A DNA stretch of 64,000 nucleotides from JAFARZ01 sp035651595 (GTDB taxonomy: Bacteria; Actinomycetota; Actinomycetes; Streptosporangiales; Streptosporangiaceae), in the NCBI GenBank assembly GCA_035651595.1, contig DASRFJ010000316.1:40273-104272 (forward strand), given 5' to 3'. Position numbers and translations under genes: made by a program. Under the pieces are notes generated by a model, which did no database searches, was not told the DNA's origin, and saw only the letters and a program-made list of their open reading frames with translations. Position 1 is the first letter of the stretch. The number at the start of each line of letters is the position of its first letter. This document shows, piece by piece, positions 62,851 to 64,000 of the stretch.

Positions 62851-63288
62851 TCACATGTCGTATGGCAATAGCGAGAAATGACCCGCTCCCCAGAGCGGCC
62901 GGAGGCGCCGGAAATGCCGCTGGTCGAGCGTCAGCAGCCGTGTGGTGCGGTAGCGGTCCGCGAGCACCACGTTCGCTGCGTCCGCGATCCCGATGTAAAT
63001 GCTGTCATCTGAGTTCCCGTTGATGACCTCAAGCGCCGCGGCATGGTCGGCTGCGGTCCACTCCGGCAGCTCGTACGCCTCCGCGGCCACATCGGCGGCG
63101 AACTGGCGTGCCGCCGCAGCGCCGAGCCTGGTATAGAGCATGTAATCGCTCTCGGCAGCGACCATCGGCGATATGACCAGCGGACCGTCAGCCGCCGCGA
63201 TCACCTCAGCGATAGCCTGATGTTCGGCATAAGCCTCATCGAGGCTCGCCAGGACGGCGCTGGTGTCAACGATGATGGCCGTCATCAC
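62851..63288 (-). CDS. vapC: PIN-domain toxin, VapC type
   Basis: 145 residues. Acidic residues of the PIN nuclease are visible: IIVDTSAVLASLDE (Asp), MVAAESDYML (Glu), and IADAANVVLADRYRTTRLLT, then LDQRHF (Asp pair). VapC toxins cut tRNA or rRNA unless bound by VapB. Overlaps the 3' end of the VapB-like gene by 23 bp. ATG 63285 is a possible alternative start. Confidence 0.9.
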   Translation of the reverse strand: MMTAIIVDTSAVLASLDEAYAEHQAIAEVIAAADGPLVISPMVAAESDYMLYTRLGAAAARQFAADVAAEAYELPEWTAADHAAALEVINGNSDDSIYIGIADAANVVLADRYRTTRLLTLDQRHFRRLRPLWGAGHFSLLPYDM

Positions 63289-63493
63289 CGAAGCGGTCAG
63301 CGAGCTGCTGGTCGATCTCCTCAGCGTTCAGCGGGCGGCGGCTCCTGAACCCGCCGGTCGCAGGGCGGGGGCGTGGTGCCCGCTCCCGGACCAGCTTGTC
63401 GATCTCCTGCGCGAGCGTGACCCCATCGGCGGCGGCCAGCCGGTGCAGCCGGTCGCGCGTAGCCTTCGGCACCTTGATGGTCGTCATGGTCAT
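63266..63493 (-). CDS. vapB: Ribbon-helix-helix antitoxin, VapB type
   Basis: 75 residues. TTIKVPKATRDRLHRLAAAD is a ribbon-helix-helix DNA-binding start; the C-terminal RPLNAEEIDQQLADRF should wrap VapC. It lies first in the operon, so it likely represses its own promoter. Alternative start at 63487. Confidence 0.88.
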   Translation of the reverse strand: MTMTTIKVPKATRDRLHRLAAADGVTLAQEIDKLVRERAPRPRPATGGFRSRRPLNAEEIDQQLADRFGDDGHHR

Positions 63494-64000
63494 ACCGGCG
63501 AGTATACCAGCCGGACGGCCGCCACCGGTCTCCGGTACCGGCTGAGCAGGGTCGGCTCAACTGCGGCATCGCGTCCGGCGCCATCACACGACTGCCCGCC
63601 GCTGCCATTACGGCGATCACTGACCGCGATCCGTCACTAGCGACACACGAGGCTTCGTGCACCCTGTGCATGCACCGCGATGCCCGCAGCCGGGCGGCCG
63701 CAGCGTCCCTGCGGCAACGCAGACGCGACGGGAATTCAGGGGCGGCAGGCCATCTGGGCAGCAGGGATGCAGCTGAGATCGCCGTCCAGGTTATGGTGGC
63801 CGACCCAAGTAGTAGCTGATTAGCGCCGCACCTGCCGACGACCGCTCGACCGCCCTCCTCGCGGCAGATGAGGGCGTTGTGGGGGTGCGCGGCCGCGGCT
63901 CTGGTGTCATTGGACGGGCCGACTACGCGTAGCGCCATGCTCGCAAGGTCGGTGACGATGGAAGCGCCTGCTGCACCTCAACAGGGCATCGCTCGTTGGG
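63494..64000. other. Intergenic, no supported gene
   Basis: The vapBC promoter should be in the first 100 bp (TATACCAGCCGG near 63502). Beyond it I see no coding frame with support up to the right edge. Confidence 0.45.

Noticed and set aside
63321..63938. 205-codon minus-strand frame at the right end
   Set aside because: It overlaps vapB in another frame and has no recognisable motif; vapB is clearly the real gene.
1..64000. CRISPR array
   Set aside because: No set of regularly spaced direct repeats with unique spacers was seen, and no cas gene.

Overview
The window is a high-GC actinomycete chromosome segment. Several gene groups are the conserved actinobacterial order found in Streptomyces and Mycobacterium: bldG / anti-sigma factor / H+-pyrophosphatase; helicase plus 6C RNA; marP / NUDIX / nth; and topA / MFS-tmk / holB / ricT. 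The bldG homologue and a DUF5703-M20 peptidase locus point to a filamentous, sporulating lineage, perhaps Streptosporangiales. The genus cannot be read from the sequence.

Core region (1-34.6 kb): hppA (cut by the window edge), an anti-sigma factor and bldG form a minus-strand operon that diverges from a DEAD-box/DUF1998 helicase. A 1.9 kb gap follows; it holds a 6C small RNA, an orphan intrinsic terminator and GC-rich tandem repeats. Next come a holin-X-type membrane protein, an alpha/beta hydrolase and a DUF309 protein (overlapping genes), then marP, a CoA-type NUDIX hydrolase and nth, whose frame stays open into an upstream sigma/anti-sigma-like membrane protein. After these are a ComF-like phosphoribosyltransferase, two paralogous GT-C-type membrane proteins, a LigD split into a polymerase gene and a phosphoesterase-ligase gene, a TauE-type exporter, a patatin lipase, a PlsC acyltransferase, an APH-type kinase and tRNA-Thr(CGT). 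The ricT-holB-tmk-topA block and the DUF5703/M20 locus close the core.

Integrative element (34.67-52.21 kb): a 22-bp direct repeat of the 3' end of tRNA-Leu(GAG) bounds about 17.5 kb. Inside are a frameshifted large serine recombinase, a DUF488 gene and its convergent partner, a DEDDy exonuclease, a HipA-like kinase with a HIRAN partner, secreted and membrane proteins (one an HTH-TM-beta-propeller), and a coupled pair made of a nucleotide-binding/TIR-like protein with an endonuclease-like tail and an Mrr-like nuclease, followed by another nuclease-like gene. Much of the cargo looks like a defence island, and several genes are decaying.

Right accessory region (52.2-64 kb): a toxin-antitoxin-like pair lies directly outside the right attachment repeat. 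It is followed by an SNF2 helicase, a decayed G1 peptidase, two inverted copies of a stand-alone condensation-domain gene (one truncated and fused to beta-helix debris), a truncated adenylation-like gene, a NUDIX hydrolase and a VapBC pair. The best candidates for an undescribed system are the pair at 48.6-50.0 kb and the HipA/HIRAN pair at 40.3-42.1 kb.
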